This document shows, piece after piece, positions 53,225 through 62,554 of a stretch of DNA of 64,000 nucleotides. The notes below the pieces were generated by a model. That model saw only the letters and a list, made by a program, of their open reading frames with translations. It did no database searches and had not been told where the DNA came from. The DNA comes from an uncultured Eubacteriales bacterium (GTDB lineage Bacteria > Bacillota > Clostridia > Christensenellales > CAG-138), in the NCBI GenBank assembly GCA_902786465.1, contig CADACQ010000001.1, positions 1-64,000 on the forward strand, in the 5' to 3' direction. How positions within the stretch are numbered: position 1 is the first letter of the stretch; every line of letters begins with the position of its first letter. Made by a program: the position numbers and the translations under genes.

Positions 53225-54661
53225 TCAAGCGGACTTGGCCCAAAGGCTCTTGATCAGCCCCCTCGTGTCCGGAATCAGCCATACGATCACGCCATAGCAA
53301 ATGCAGGACAAGAGGATCTTTGCGATCATGTCCGGGATATGTCCCCACCCAAGAGTGCTGATCCAGCTGCACGCCAGGATGACTCCCGCGCTCCCCAGCA
53401 CGGCGATCAGCAGCCTTTTGAGGACCACGGCAAAGGATATATACCGTCGAGACCAGACAAGTCCCAATGTCAGCACCACGATTTCTGCGATCACCGTGGT
53501 AATCGCCGCGCCGATATAGCTATACTTCCGGATCAGGAAAAGATTGAGCAGGATGTTGACTCCTGCGCTGATCAGCGAGATCAAAAAGCTAAGTTTTTCC
53601 TTCCGTATGGTCAGCAAGACGCCGTTGGAACAGATATTCCCCACGGTGGCGCACAGCAGCGCAAAGGACAGCACTCGCAGCGGGCCAACAGCTGCCATGT
53701 ATTCCTCTCCGGCCAGCAGGAAAACCACGTCGTCAGCGATCATATACAGCCCCGACAAGGCAGGAATCACCAGCAACACGATCATCGAGACCGACCTGCT
53801 GGTCAACTCCGTAAAGTCGTCGTCCCTGTTTTGGTTGTACAGGAACGACATGCGTGGGATCATCACGGCGACGATGGCATTCAGCATGGTTTTGACCATT
53901 GTATACACCTGGGTGGAGACCTTGTATATGCCCACGTCCACGTCCCCGCGAAAGATGCCCAGCATGGTGATGTCCGAATCCAGGTAGACGGACGTCGTGA
54001 TGGCGCTCATGAATATGATCAGAACGGGGGCCAGGTGCTTGGACAGCTTCATGTCCAGGGTAACGCCATACCGCATATACCTGGACGTGTACAGGCAGTC
54101 GATGCAGGCGAGGAGCGCCGTACAGGTGCTGGTGATGCCGGCATACACGGCCAGATCGTTCTGGGACTTGACGAACAGGAATATGGCGGCTGTTCTCAGG
54201 GCATGGATCAGGATAGACTCTATGGTCGCAAATCGGAAATCCTCATACGCGCTGTAGATCCAGCTTCTGCCTATGGTCCTAAAGACGATCTCCAAACTCA
54301 AGATCAGCAGGATTTCCCTATATGCCCCCACCGGCCGCCAGATGACCAGCATGAGGAAGAACAGCCCGTAGGCGATGATTGCGGAAAGGATGTTCAGGCT
54401 GAACAGTTCCCTGCCGATCTCGTATGCCTTTTCCCTGTTTTCACGGATGGCCGATATCTCCCGAATCGCATAGGCGCTGATCCCCAGCGCGCTGACGGAT
54501 AAAAAATACCCGCAAATCGACAGGCAGTAATTGTACTTTCCATACCCCTCGCTGCCCAGAGTCCTGGTGAGATAGGGCATCAGGATCACCGAAAAAACCA
54601 GCGAGCTGATCTGTCCTACGACGTTGTATATGGCGTTTTTCCCAAGCGACTTCGATTTCAT
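53225..54661 (-). CDS. wzx: Wzx-type flippase, second polysaccharide locus
   Basis: 478 residues, about 14 membrane helices. It opens with NAIYNVVGQISSLVFSVILMPYLTRTLG and YGKYNYCLSICGYF, the PST/MATE-like start of repeat-unit flippases. It exports the lipid-linked unit of the second polymer. The start ATG at 54661 has a weak site (GGAAACGAAG). Confidence 0.93.
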   Translation of the reverse strand: MKSKSLGKNAIYNVVGQISSLVFSVILMPYLTRTLGSEGYGKYNYCLSICGYFLSVSALGISAYAIREISAIRENREKAYEIGRELFSLNILSAIIAYGLFFLMLVIWRPVGAYREILLILSLEIVFRTIGRSWIYSAYEDFRFATIESILIHALRTAAIFLFVKSQNDLAVYAGITSTCTALLACIDCLYTSRYMRYGVTLDMKLSKHLAPVLIIFMSAITTSVYLDSDITMLGIFRGDVDVGIYKVSTQVYTMVKTMLNAIVAVMIPRMSFLYNQNRDDDFTELTSRSVSMIVLLVIPALSGLYMIADDVVFLLAGEEYMAAVGPLRVLSFALLCATVGNICSNGVLLTIRKEKLSFLISLISAGVNILLNLFLIRKYSYIGAAITTVIAEIVVLTLGLVWSRRYISFAVVLKRLLIAVLGSAGVILACSWISTLGWGHIPDMIAKILLSCICYGVIVWLIPDTRGLIKSLWAKSA

Positions 54662-54737
54662 CTGCTTCGTTTCCGGTGATGCCTTCCCCTCACGATCATA
54701 TTTCCTTCCGTTTCAAGCTTCTGACTCCCTCTCCTCC

Positions 54738-55895
54738 CTACAGCGTCAGCTGAAGGACAAATAAAACGGGAAAGATGGCGTACCCCATAAACGCCTTGCC
54801 AAAGGGGGACAGCTTCTCGAACCGGCAGGCGGCGATGATGGGCAGCAAAAACAAATAGCAATAGTCCGAAGCCCGGTTGATCGCCCGGATTGGATAGAAA
54901 AACGCGGTGATGAACAAGCCCAGCAGAATCATGATGATCATATTCCTGTCGATACCCGCATTTTTATAGACGGAGAACAGGACGGCGATGCTCGAAAGGG
55001 CCGTCAGCCAGATCCTCTTTCCGGGCCTGTCACCAGGCTCCACGATCAGATACCCTCTAAGCCCCATGACGCCCAATTTATCTAAGATCTGCCGGATAAG
55101 CTCAACGGTGGGACGCATGATCGCAGGTCCCAGGTTGACCACCATCACGACCGCGCAGACCACGCTGAAGACGATCAGGATCTTGACGGGAAAATCTTCT
55201 TTATCTCGACGGATAAGTGTCAAAGCAAAGAACATCAGGAGCAGGAAGGCCATTGTATGGAACAGCATCGCTCCATAGAGCGTGAGAAAAGCCCACAGGT
55301 ACCTCCGCTTCAGCAGCAGCCACACCCCCAAAAGGCCCAAACCCAGGCTGGTGCCGGCTCGGATGGCGATGCAGCAGTAATGCAGCGCAAAGAAGGAGAA
55401 GAACAGCGCCAGCATCCTGGCAAAGTGACTTTTCTCCTGCTTCAGGCCGGCTATCCCCATGGCGGAAAAGAGGAACAGCAGCGCATTGACAAGCGCGATG
55501 AGAAAGAGAGTAAAACGAAAACTGTGAAAAACGGATTTCAGAACAGCCCACACAAGGACGAAGCCGACCTCCATGCCATAAGCGCGTTTCCCCACCCAGA
55601 AAGCCTCCTTCACGTAGGCAGCGGGAGATTCCAACTCGGTATATGCTTCATAATAGGCCTCTGTATCCGGCGAGCTCATAGGCCGCAGGGCCGCAAAGAC
55701 CCCCAGGAAAACAGAAACGAGTATGATCCATAGGATTTGCGTCCGCTTTTCGGCCAGCCGCCGAAAGAACGGCTTTCCTTCCAAACATGCCGTTAAGATC
55801 ACAAGGGTCGTAACAGCAATATATATGCATCGATATACGAACAGGTCCTGTATCACCAGGCGCCCTGCCAATTCTCGCAACCCCATACCGATCAT
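54738..55895 (-). CDS. epsG: EpsG-family polysaccharide polymerase
   Basis: 385 residues with about ten membrane helices. The EpsG pattern is seen in LRPMSSPDTEAYYEAY (near 70-86), WVGKRAYGMEVGF, IRAGTSLGLGLLGVWLL and YGAMLFHTMAF. This family takes the Wzy role for many exopolysaccharides. It lies with Wzx and the initiating enzyme in the same operon, four bases after the stop of the GT2 gene upstream. Confidence 0.9.
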   Translation of the reverse strand: MIGMGLRELAGRLVIQDLFVYRCIYIAVTTLVILTACLEGKPFFRRLAEKRTQILWIILVSVFLGVFAALRPMSSPDTEAYYEAYTELESPAAYVKEAFWVGKRAYGMEVGFVLVWAVLKSVFHSFRFTLFLIALVNALLFLFSAMGIAGLKQEKSHFARMLALFFSFFALHYCCIAIRAGTSLGLGLLGVWLLLKRRYLWAFLTLYGAMLFHTMAFLLLMFFALTLIRRDKEDFPVKILIVFSVVCAVVMVVNLGPAIMRPTVELIRQILDKLGVMGLRGYLIVEPGDRPGKRIWLTALSSIAVLFSVYKNAGIDRNMIIMILLGLFITAFFYPIRAINRASDYCYLFLLPIIAACRFEKLSPFGKAFMGYAIFPVLFVLQLTL

Positions 55896-55899
55896 CTCT

Positions 55900-56790
55900 C
55901 TACCTCAATACAAAAGACAGCAAATACCGCTCCACAAAGCCAACCAGGCTGAACACTGAAAACAGCGCCACCGTCACGGCGCGGCAATGGAGGTATTTTT
56001 TCATATATATCCTTGCGCTTCTCTGCGTCAATCGGTGCGTGCGCCACAGTTTTTTAAAACCCACAGCCTTATCTTTCTTTTCGTCGTGAATGACCGGCGC
56101 ATCTACGACAACGCCCCTGTACCCCTTTTTCTTCAAGCGCTGGCCCAGGATGGCTTCCTCGTAATACAAAAACGTATCTTCATCCAGGCCGTCGATAGCC
56201 CAAAAAGCTTCCCGGCTGATAGCAAAATAGCATCCGGACATGGCCTCCGCATAGATGAATCCGTTCTCTTTTACCTGGGCGGCGTCATAGTACATGCTGG
56301 TATGCAGCACCGTTCGCCGGAACTTGGTGACGACTTGGAAGCAGTTCAGCAGCATATCCGCTGCAGTGGGCGTTCTGTACGCAAAGGAGGAATAGGTCTT
56401 GAGCCTGTGGTCGGAATCGAACACATGAACGAGGCCGGAAGCGATGCCGATCCGCTCATGCTCCGAAAAAGCCTTCGCCACGGCAGCGGCCGTCTCCTGA
56501 GAGCAGATGATATCCGGATTGGAAACGAAAATGATATCCGAACCGTACCGTTCAATGGCGTAGCGGATGCCGATGTTGTTCCCGCTGGCATAGCCGCGAT
56601 TCTCCTTTGCCGGAAGAAAATCCGCCCCGATCTCTGCGCAGTACGCCTGTATTTGGGTCGTAGAGGGATCCGTGGAGGCGTTGTCAACAACGATGAAGTG
56701 GGTATAGACCGCGTAATCCCGTATCGTTTTGAGATAGGAAAGGGTCGTCCCCGTATCGTTATAGTTCAGAATCACGATGGCAGTATCCAT
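55900..56790 (-). CDS. Family 2 glycosyltransferase, rhamnosyltransferase-like
   Basis: 296 residues from the ATG at 56790 (GAGG upstream). GT-A motifs TAIVILNYNDTGTT, VVDNASTDPS, ENRGYASGNNIGIRYA and VSNPDIICS, with the acceptor-side YYEEAILGQRLKKKGY near 215. NRGY-x-x-GNN is characteristic of the rhamnosyltransferase-like clade, in agreement with the dTDP-L-rhamnose genes downstream. A C-terminal hydrophobic segment (about 272-290) may bind the membrane. Confidence 0.9.
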   Translation of the reverse strand: MDTAIVILNYNDTGTTLSYLKTIRDYAVYTHFIVVDNASTDPSTTQIQAYCAEIGADFLPAKENRGYASGNNIGIRYAIERYGSDIIFVSNPDIICSQETAAAVAKAFSEHERIGIASGLVHVFDSDHRLKTYSSFAYRTPTAADMLLNCFQVVTKFRRTVLHTSMYYDAAQVKENGFIYAEAMSGCYFAISREAFWAIDGLDEDTFLYYEEAILGQRLKKKGYRGVVVDAPVIHDEKKDKAVGFKKLWRTHRLTQRSARIYMKKYLHCRAVTVALFSVFSLVGFVERYLLSFVLR

Positions 56791-56794
56791 CCTA

Positions 56795-57907
56795 TCAGCC
56801 TCTTTTCCGGGCACTCTCATACAGGCGACAATACTCTTCCGCAATCAGGGACATCCTGAAGCGATCTGCTGCAGCCGTTGTATTTTTTGCCAGTTCAGGG
56901 TAGGAGGCGATACTGCGGCGAATGCCCGCGGCGATATCGTCCACATCCCGCGGATCCACGGAATACCCCACATAGCCCTCTTCAAACTGACCGTCGAAGC
57001 CCTCCCCCCTGGAATAGAGGATCGGCAAGCCCTGGCTCAACGCTTCCGCGTAGACCAGGCCGAAGGTCTCGGTCTTGGATGCCAGAACGAACAGGTCGTG
57101 ATCCCGGTATTTCTGCTTCAGCACCTCTTTTTCCACAAACGGCTCTACGGCAGCAAACGAATACTGTTTCAGCTTCTTCTCGATTAGCGGGCTCTTCACC
57201 TGACCGATAAAGGTGAGCTGTATGTCTAATCCCTCCGCCCTGAGCTTCTCTGCGGCTTTAGCAACAGTAATCTGGTTTTTATTGTCACAGATGAGGCCAA
57301 CGGTCAATACCTTCCAGGTTTTTTCCGGACGCGTCTTCATCGGAGCCTTGCCGGAAAAGAAGACGTTCTCGATGCTGTAGGGGATCACCATGGTCTTTTT
57401 TTCGATCTCCGGGCGATATCGCTCCGGCACGTACCGGGCTAAAAACTTCTGCCGGTATACCTCCGAAGCGAAGAGGACGCGCTCGGCGTTTCGGGCGATC
57501 TCGATCCCCGTTCTGCGCAGGGACAGCCGGTACTTGAAAAACACGTTCAGGTCCGTGTTCTGGACCATGACGATATACGGAATGCCCCTGTCACGGCGTG
57601 CTCGATAGGCGATGTAGCCGTTGGCAAAGAGAGAATGGGCGAAATTCAAATCGAAAGCCCTGTTCCGGTACAGGGCTGTATAGGCATCGTATACCTTCTT
57701 TTCCTTAATGAAAAAGAAAAATCGATCCGTTTGGGTGAAGCAGTTCACCTCATCGATGCCGGGGAGCCCATATTGCACCGCGGATCCTGCCGGTTTGAAA
57801 AAGAACACGGTCGGGTCGGAGAATGCCCTCTGCGCGGATACGATGTTATGGAAGAGGATATTCTCATAATAGGAGCAGATATGGCATACCTTGATAGTAT
57901 TTCCCAA
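56795..57907 (-). CDS. Family 4 glycosyltransferase
   Basis: 370 residues, taken from TTG 57907, five bases after GGAGG; the longer GTG frame has no site. GT-B fold with CHICSYYEN, NFAHSLFANGY, a positively charged stretch, VGLICDNKNQITVAKAAEKL and the donor site LFVLASKTETFGLVYAEALSQGLPIL. It adds a sugar to the second repeat unit. Confidence 0.93.
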   Translation of the reverse strand: MGNTIKVCHICSYYENILFHNIVSAQRAFSDPTVFFFKPAGSAVQYGLPGIDEVNCFTQTDRFFFFIKEKKVYDAYTALYRNRAFDLNFAHSLFANGYIAYRARRDRGIPYIVMVQNTDLNVFFKYRLSLRRTGIEIARNAERVLFASEVYRQKFLARYVPERYRPEIEKKTMVIPYSIENVFFSGKAPMKTRPEKTWKVLTVGLICDNKNQITVAKAAEKLRAEGLDIQLTFIGQVKSPLIEKKLKQYSFAAVEPFVEKEVLKQKYRDHDLFVLASKTETFGLVYAEALSQGLPILYSRGEGFDGQFEEGYVGYSVDPRDVDDIAAGIRRSIASYPELAKNTTAAADRFRMSLIAEEYCRLYESARKRG

Positions 57908-57947
57908 TTTGACCTCCAATTCGGCTTGTTTCCCTATCACTTGCGGA

Positions 57948-59276
57948 CTACAGCCGCCAGAACCGCATGCCGGATGCCTTCAACTCATCCATGCGGTATA
58001 AGCTCTTCACGTCAATAAGCACCTTATCCCCGTCCGCCAGCTCCGGTTTGAAAAGCTCCTTGAGCTGCATCATGGACATGGCGCGGAACTCCCTGTGCCC
58101 CACGGCCACGATCACGCAGTCCGCTTTAGGAAGCTGTTCGAAGGGAATCAGGTCCACGCCGTACTCCTGCTTGGCCACCGCCGGATCGGCCCAGGCGTCT
58201 GCCACCATCGGCTGAATCTCATATTCTTGCAGCCGCCGGATAATGTCCACGACCTTACTGTTGCGGGTGTCTGGGCAGTTCTCCTTGAAGGTCAGCCCCA
58301 GGATCAGGACCGTGGCCTTCTTGGGCGCCATGCCTGCCTCGATCATCTCCTTAATAGCCGCGTCCGCCACGAAGGCGCCCATACTGTCGTTCACTTTGCG
58401 CCCGTTCAGGATGATCTGGCTGTGGTAGCCCAGCTTTTCCGCCGCGTTGGTGAGATAATAGGGGTCCACGCCGATGCAGTGACCGCCTACCAATCCCGGC
58501 CGGAACCCCAGGGCGTTCCATTTGGTGTTCATGCCGGCCAGCACTTCATCCGTGTCGATCTTCAGCTTGTCGCATATGATGGCGATCTCGTTCATAAAGG
58601 CGATGTTGATGTCCCGCTGGCTGTTCTCCACCACCTTGACGGCCTCCGCCGTCTTGATGTTGGAAACAGGGAACGTTCCCGCCCTGATGACGATGTCGTA
58701 TACCTTCTTGATCTCCCGGGCGGATTCTTCATCCATGCCAGAAACCACTTTGCGGATGTTCGTCAGGGTGTGGACCCGGTCACCGGGGTTGATCCGCTCC
58801 GGGCTGTAGCCGATCTTCCAGTCCACGCCGCACTTGAGACCGGATTCCCGCTCGATAATGGGCACGCATATATCCTCCGTCACACCCGGGTATACCGTGG
58901 ACTCGAATACCACGATGGCGCCGGGGGTCAGGTTCTGGCCCACCGTCCGGGAGGCGCCTTCCACAGGCCGAAGATCGGGACTGTTGTCCGCGTTGACCGG
59001 CGTTGGCACCGCAACGATGATGAACTTCGCCTCCTTCAGCCTCGCAGGATCTGCGGTGAACTCGACTTTGGTATTTCGGATCGCCTCCCCCACCTCGTTG
59101 GTGGCGTCGATGCCGTTTTTATACTCGTTGATCCGTTTTTCATTGATATCGAATCCGATCACCTGGACGTGCTTGGCGAACTCCACCGCGATGGGCATGC
59201 CTACGTAGCCCAAACCTACTAGCGCCAGCTTTTCTGATCCTGAAATAAGTCCCTGATAAATCCTGTTGAATTCCAT
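57948..59276 (-). CDS. UDP-sugar 6-dehydrogenase (WbpA/TviB-like)
   Basis: 442 residues, ATG after AGGGAGAG. NAD site ALVGLGYVGMPIA (18-30), the hinge helix, and the catalytic Cys267 in GLVGGHCIGVDPYYL. It oxidises C6 of a UDP-N-acetylhexosamine to the uronic acid. With the oxidoreductase, aminotransferase and acyltransferase downstream in gene order, it fits the first step to UDP-2,3-diacetamido-2,3-dideoxy-glucuronate (Wbp-type pathway); a UDP-GalNAcA role as in TviB/WbpO is the alternative. Confidence 0.95.
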   Translation of the reverse strand: MEFNRIYQGLISGSEKLALVGLGYVGMPIAVEFAKHVQVIGFDINEKRINEYKNGIDATNEVGEAIRNTKVEFTADPARLKEAKFIIVAVPTPVNADNSPDLRPVEGASRTVGQNLTPGAIVVFESTVYPGVTEDICVPIIERESGLKCGVDWKIGYSPERINPGDRVHTLTNIRKVVSGMDEESAREIKKVYDIVIRAGTFPVSNIKTAEAVKVVENSQRDINIAFMNEIAIICDKLKIDTDEVLAGMNTKWNALGFRPGLVGGHCIGVDPYYLTNAAEKLGYHSQIILNGRKVNDSMGAFVADAAIKEMIEAGMAPKKATVLILGLTFKENCPDTRNSKVVDIIRRLQEYEIQPMVADAWADPAVAKQEYGVDLIPFEQLPKADCVIVAVGHREFRAMSMMQLKELFKPELADGDKVLIDVKSLYRMDELKASGMRFWRL

Positions 59277-59303
59277 AAAACTCTCCCTGTCGTCTATCCT
59301 TCT

Positions 59304-60425
59304 TTATCCCAGCAGGACCTTGCAGATCTGCTCCACATCGCTCTCGGTGAGGTATGGATGCATGGGCAGGCTCAGTACCCGCTTTGTGGCTTCCACGGTG
59401 TTTGGATACAGATCGTCGCATAGATCCATCCAGCGGTAGGCCTCCTGCTGATGAAGCCCCCTGGGATAGTAGACCATGGACGGGATACCCTGCCCTTTCA
59501 GCCTGGCCTGCATGGCGTCCCGCGCCGCCCGATCCTCCAGCAAAATGGTGTACTGAGCCCAAGAGGACAGGAAGCCCGGCAGCACCGTGGGTGTGACGAA
59601 GCGGTTCTGCAGCCGTTGCGTATACCAGTCCGCCACCCGGTTCACATCGTCCAGCTCGTGGTCCGCGAATGCCCTGAACTTGGGCAGCAGGATGGCCGCC
59701 TGCAGGGTATCCAGCCGGCTGTTCATACCGATCTCCCGGTTGTCGTACTTGTCCACGGGGGATTTTCCCTGAGCTCGCAGGGACCGCAGCCGCGCATCCT
59801 CCTCGTCGCTGTCCGTGAACACGGCGCCCCCATCTCCATAGCACCCCAAGGGCTTAGCCGGGAAGAAGGAGGTGGTAGACATGTTCCCGAAGGAGCAGGC
59901 ACGTTTATCCCGAATGCTGCCGCCGAAGCCCTGCGCCCCATCCTCCAGCACCTTCAGTCCATACTTTTCGGCAATGGGCAGGATGCTATCATAGTCCGCG
60001 GGCTGTCCGAACAGGTCCACGGGCACGATTACTTTGGGCGCCAGCTTCCCCTCCGCCAGGACCCGCTGGATCTGTTGTTCCAAGGCTGCGGGACTCATGT
60101 TGAAGGTGGCCAGGTCGATATCCACCAGCACCGGCGCGGCGCCGAGGATGGAGGCAGTCCCCGCTGAAGCGAAATAGGTGAAATCGGAGGTGAACACCGC
60201 GTCCCCCGGGCCGATGCCCCAAGTCATCAGGGCCAGCTGCAGAGCGTCCGTACCGTTCCCGCAGGCCACGCAGTGTTTCCGCCCCACGTAGGCCGCCAGC
60301 TTGTCCTCCAGTTCCGCTACCGGCTTTCCCAGAATGAACGCGGAGCTGTCGATGACCGCCTGGATCCCGGCGTCGATCTCCGTCTTCAGCGCCTTATACT
60401 GGGCTTTTAAATCTCTGAACTGCAT
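59304..60425 (-). CDS. DegT/DnrJ aminotransferase, WbpE-like
   Basis: 373 residues from the ATG at 60425 (GGAAGAG four bases before). PLP features: GNGTDALQLAL (56-66), EDGAQGFGG (161-169) and Lys191 in SFFPAKPLGCYGDGGA. The start MQFRDLKAQYKAL and the GLHQQEAY end are those of UDP-3-keto-GlcNAcA aminotransferases. It uses glutamate to form the 3-amino sugar. It is placed between the 6-dehydrogenase and acyltransferase genes. Confidence 0.93.
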   Translation of the reverse strand: MQFRDLKAQYKALKTEIDAGIQAVIDSSAFILGKPVAELEDKLAAYVGRKHCVACGNGTDALQLALMTWGIGPGDAVFTSDFTYFASAGTASILGAAPVLVDIDLATFNMSPAALEQQIQRVLAEGKLAPKVIVPVDLFGQPADYDSILPIAEKYGLKVLEDGAQGFGGSIRDKRACSFGNMSTTSFFPAKPLGCYGDGGAVFTDSDEEDARLRSLRAQGKSPVDKYDNREIGMNSRLDTLQAAILLPKFRAFADHELDDVNRVADWYTQRLQNRFVTPTVLPGFLSSWAQYTILLEDRAARDAMQARLKGQGIPSMVYYPRGLHQQEAYRWMDLCDDLYPNTVEATKRVLSLPMHPYLTESDVEQICKVLLG

Positions 60426-60477
60426 TAAACTCTTCCTCTTCCTGTATGAACTTATTTCAGCTTTCCGCCGGTTCCTG

Positions 60478-61371
60478 TTACGCTTTGACAAAAGGCCTGG
60501 CAGGGTTTCCTGCAACCGTAGTGTTTGCTTCCACAGATTTTGTCACGGTGGAGCCCATGCCGATCAAAGCATTGTCGCCAACTTGGATCCGGTTCCTCAA
60601 AACAGCATTGATCCCGACATATGCATGCTCGCCCAGTTCATCGAACCCACCGATTATCCCCCCGGCTGTTATTTCAACATTCTTATGAAGATGGTCATCA
60701 TGGGCGACGTGTACTAAAGCATCCAGCTTAACATAATCGTCAATGATCGTATCACACCCGGAACCGCACGAAACATTATCGTGCACGCCCACCTCCACAT
60801 TGTCTCCGATCACAACTCTGCCCAACGTGGGGATGCGCATTTTGTTTCCATCCTCGTCTTCGGCCATGGTAAAGCCGTTTGCACCCACTACGGCATGTTC
60901 GTTTGCGACAAAATCGTTCCCGATCGTGGAACGGCGGATAACGCTTCCGGCATAGATGCGAGCATTCTTTCCGATCTGAACGTCAGGGCCTATCACACAC
61001 CCCGGTTCGATGTAGGCTCCTTCACCGACGGAAGAATCCTCGCACAGATAGTATCCTTCCGGCATCAACCGATATTTGAGTTTCTTTTCTTCAGAAAACC
61101 GCGCCTCGGCAAACTGGTTGGCAAATCGGGCATATGCCAGCTGCGGTTTTCTTGAGAAGCTGAATGCATGCTGCTTACGCAAGCATTCGGGCACGTCAAT
61201 GCCTTCTTCCGCAAATACCAAGCACTCCGCAACGGACTCCAACGAAGTCAACAGATGTGCCACCTTTTTCGTGATAAACATGGCTGTATTGGAACGAGGC
61301 GCACCGATATAGGAGGCGCCCCTAATCGGGAAATCCTTTTCCGGAACAACTATGCTCACATTTATTTCCAT
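60478..61371 (-). CDS. LpxD-like UDP-amino-sugar N-acyltransferase (left-handed beta-helix)
   Basis: 297 residues from the ATG at 61371, six bases after AGGAGG. The first 100 residues look like the uridine-binding domain of LpxD; 112-290 are hexapeptide repeats (IGPDVQIGKNARI, VVIGDNVEVGVHDNV) with the catalytic His224 in DALVHVAHDDHL. True Wbp-pathway acetyltransferases (WbpD) are about 190 residues and lack the N-terminal domain. It likely acylates the 3-amino group made by the aminotransferase; the acyl group may be acetyl or longer. Lipid A is not expected in this organism. Confidence 0.88.
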   Translation of the reverse strand: MEINVSIVVPEKDFPIRGASYIGAPRSNTAMFITKKVAHLLTSLESVAECLVFAEEGIDVPECLRKQHAFSFSRKPQLAYARFANQFAEARFSEEKKLKYRLMPEGYYLCEDSSVGEGAYIEPGCVIGPDVQIGKNARIYAGSVIRRSTIGNDFVANEHAVVGANGFTMAEDEDGNKMRIPTLGRVVIGDNVEVGVHDNVSCGSGCDTIIDDYVKLDALVHVAHDDHLHKNVEITAGGIIGGFDELGEHAYVGINAVLRNRIQVGDNALIGMGSTVTKSVEANTTVAGNPARPFVKA

Positions 61372-61440
61372 TCCGTTCCTCCTCATCCTCTGGTCTTTTT
61401 CACCAGTGCTTTGGGCCGAATAACTCCTCTGTCCTTTCTT

Positions 61441-62520
61441 TCACGCTTGCCGGTCAAATCTTCCCGCAAAGTCCATGGTGGAGCAACGCTCCAGGGGCAA
61501 TTTCACCGGCCGATGTTCCGCGGCGGATTTGTAAATGGCCAGCACCAGCTCCAGCGCTCGCTTGCCCGCTTCCCCGTCCACCAAAGGCTTTCGGCCCGTT
61601 TGGATGGCATCGATCACGTCCGCATACAGCGGCGTATGTCCGAAGCCGTAGATGTTGGGCGGGTTCTCGCTGAACTTTGCCTTCACTTCTTCCGCATCGT
61701 CCAATCCGTCCGCAAACCGCCACTCCTCGATGATGTTGTCCGAGGTGCCGGCGGCTTTGGCCGTGCCTTTCTCACCGAAGAGATACAGCGTTTCCTCAAG
61801 GTTTTTCGGATAGACGTTGGTCGTGCCCTCGATCAGGCCGTAGGCGCCGTTCCTGAACTTGACGATCGCCAGGCCCAGATCCTCCGCTTCCAGATAGGGA
61901 TGCTCGAGCTGATCCGTATAAGCCATGACCTCCTCCACATCGTCGCCCATCATCCAGCGCAGCAGGTCGATGTTATGGATGCACTGGTTCATGAGGCAGC
62001 CCCCGTCCTGCGCCCAGGTGCCCCGCCAGGGCGCCTGATCGTAATAGCTCTTGCCCCGGTTCCACCGCACGTGGGCGGCCCCGTGGGACAGTTTGCCGAA
62101 GCGGCCCTCCTCCAGAGCCTTGCGGATATACTGAACGGATTTATTGAACCGATTCTGATGATTGGCGCAAACCACGACGCCCTTCTCCCGGCCCGCCCGA
62201 ACGATGGCGTCTGCATCGGCGATAGACAGGGCGATGGGCTTTTCGATGATCACGTTGCATCCCGCCGCGATGCAGTCCAGGGCGATGGCGGCATGCTTGC
62301 CGGACTCCGTAGCGATGGCCACCAGCTCCGGCCGCTCCTTTTCCAGCATCTCCCGATACTCTGTGTACCGCCGGACACCGTCCAGGCCGAACTTCGCTGC
62401 CTTCTCCGCCATGGCCTGGGGCAGCACGTCACACATGGCCACGAAATCCAACCCGTTGTTTTTGGCCGCCTCGATATGGTTCGGACTGATCCGCCCGCAT
62501 CCGATCAGCGCATACTTCAT
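61441..62520 (-). CDS. Gfo/Idh/MocA oxidoreductase, WbpB-like
   Basis: 359 residues, ATG after AGGAGG. Rossmann motif ALIGCGRISPNH (4-15), EKP at 93-95 and the catalytic-type DGGCLMNQCIHNIDLLRWMMG. In the Wbp pathway this family oxidises C3 of UDP-GlcNAcA to the 3-keto sugar used by the aminotransferase. Gene order with the acyltransferase, aminotransferase and dehydrogenase supports this. Confidence 0.93.
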   Translation of the reverse strand: MKYALIGCGRISPNHIEAAKNNGLDFVAMCDVLPQAMAEKAAKFGLDGVRRYTEYREMLEKERPELVAIATESGKHAAIALDCIAAGCNVIIEKPIALSIADADAIVRAGREKGVVVCANHQNRFNKSVQYIRKALEEGRFGKLSHGAAHVRWNRGKSYYDQAPWRGTWAQDGGCLMNQCIHNIDLLRWMMGDDVEEVMAYTDQLEHPYLEAEDLGLAIVKFRNGAYGLIEGTTNVYPKNLEETLYLFGEKGTAKAAGTSDNIIEEWRFADGLDDAEEVKAKFSENPPNIYGFGHTPLYADVIDAIQTGRKPLVDGEAGKRALELVLAIYKSAAEHRPVKLPLERCSTMDFAGRFDRQA

Positions 62521-62554
62521 TTCCTTTTTCCTCCTGAATACAGTATCCGTTCTT

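Noticed and set aside
54658..54861. Small frame of 67 codons upstream of the second wzx
   Set aside because: No ribosome site, Arg/His-rich translation, overlaps the wzx start and the epsG end.
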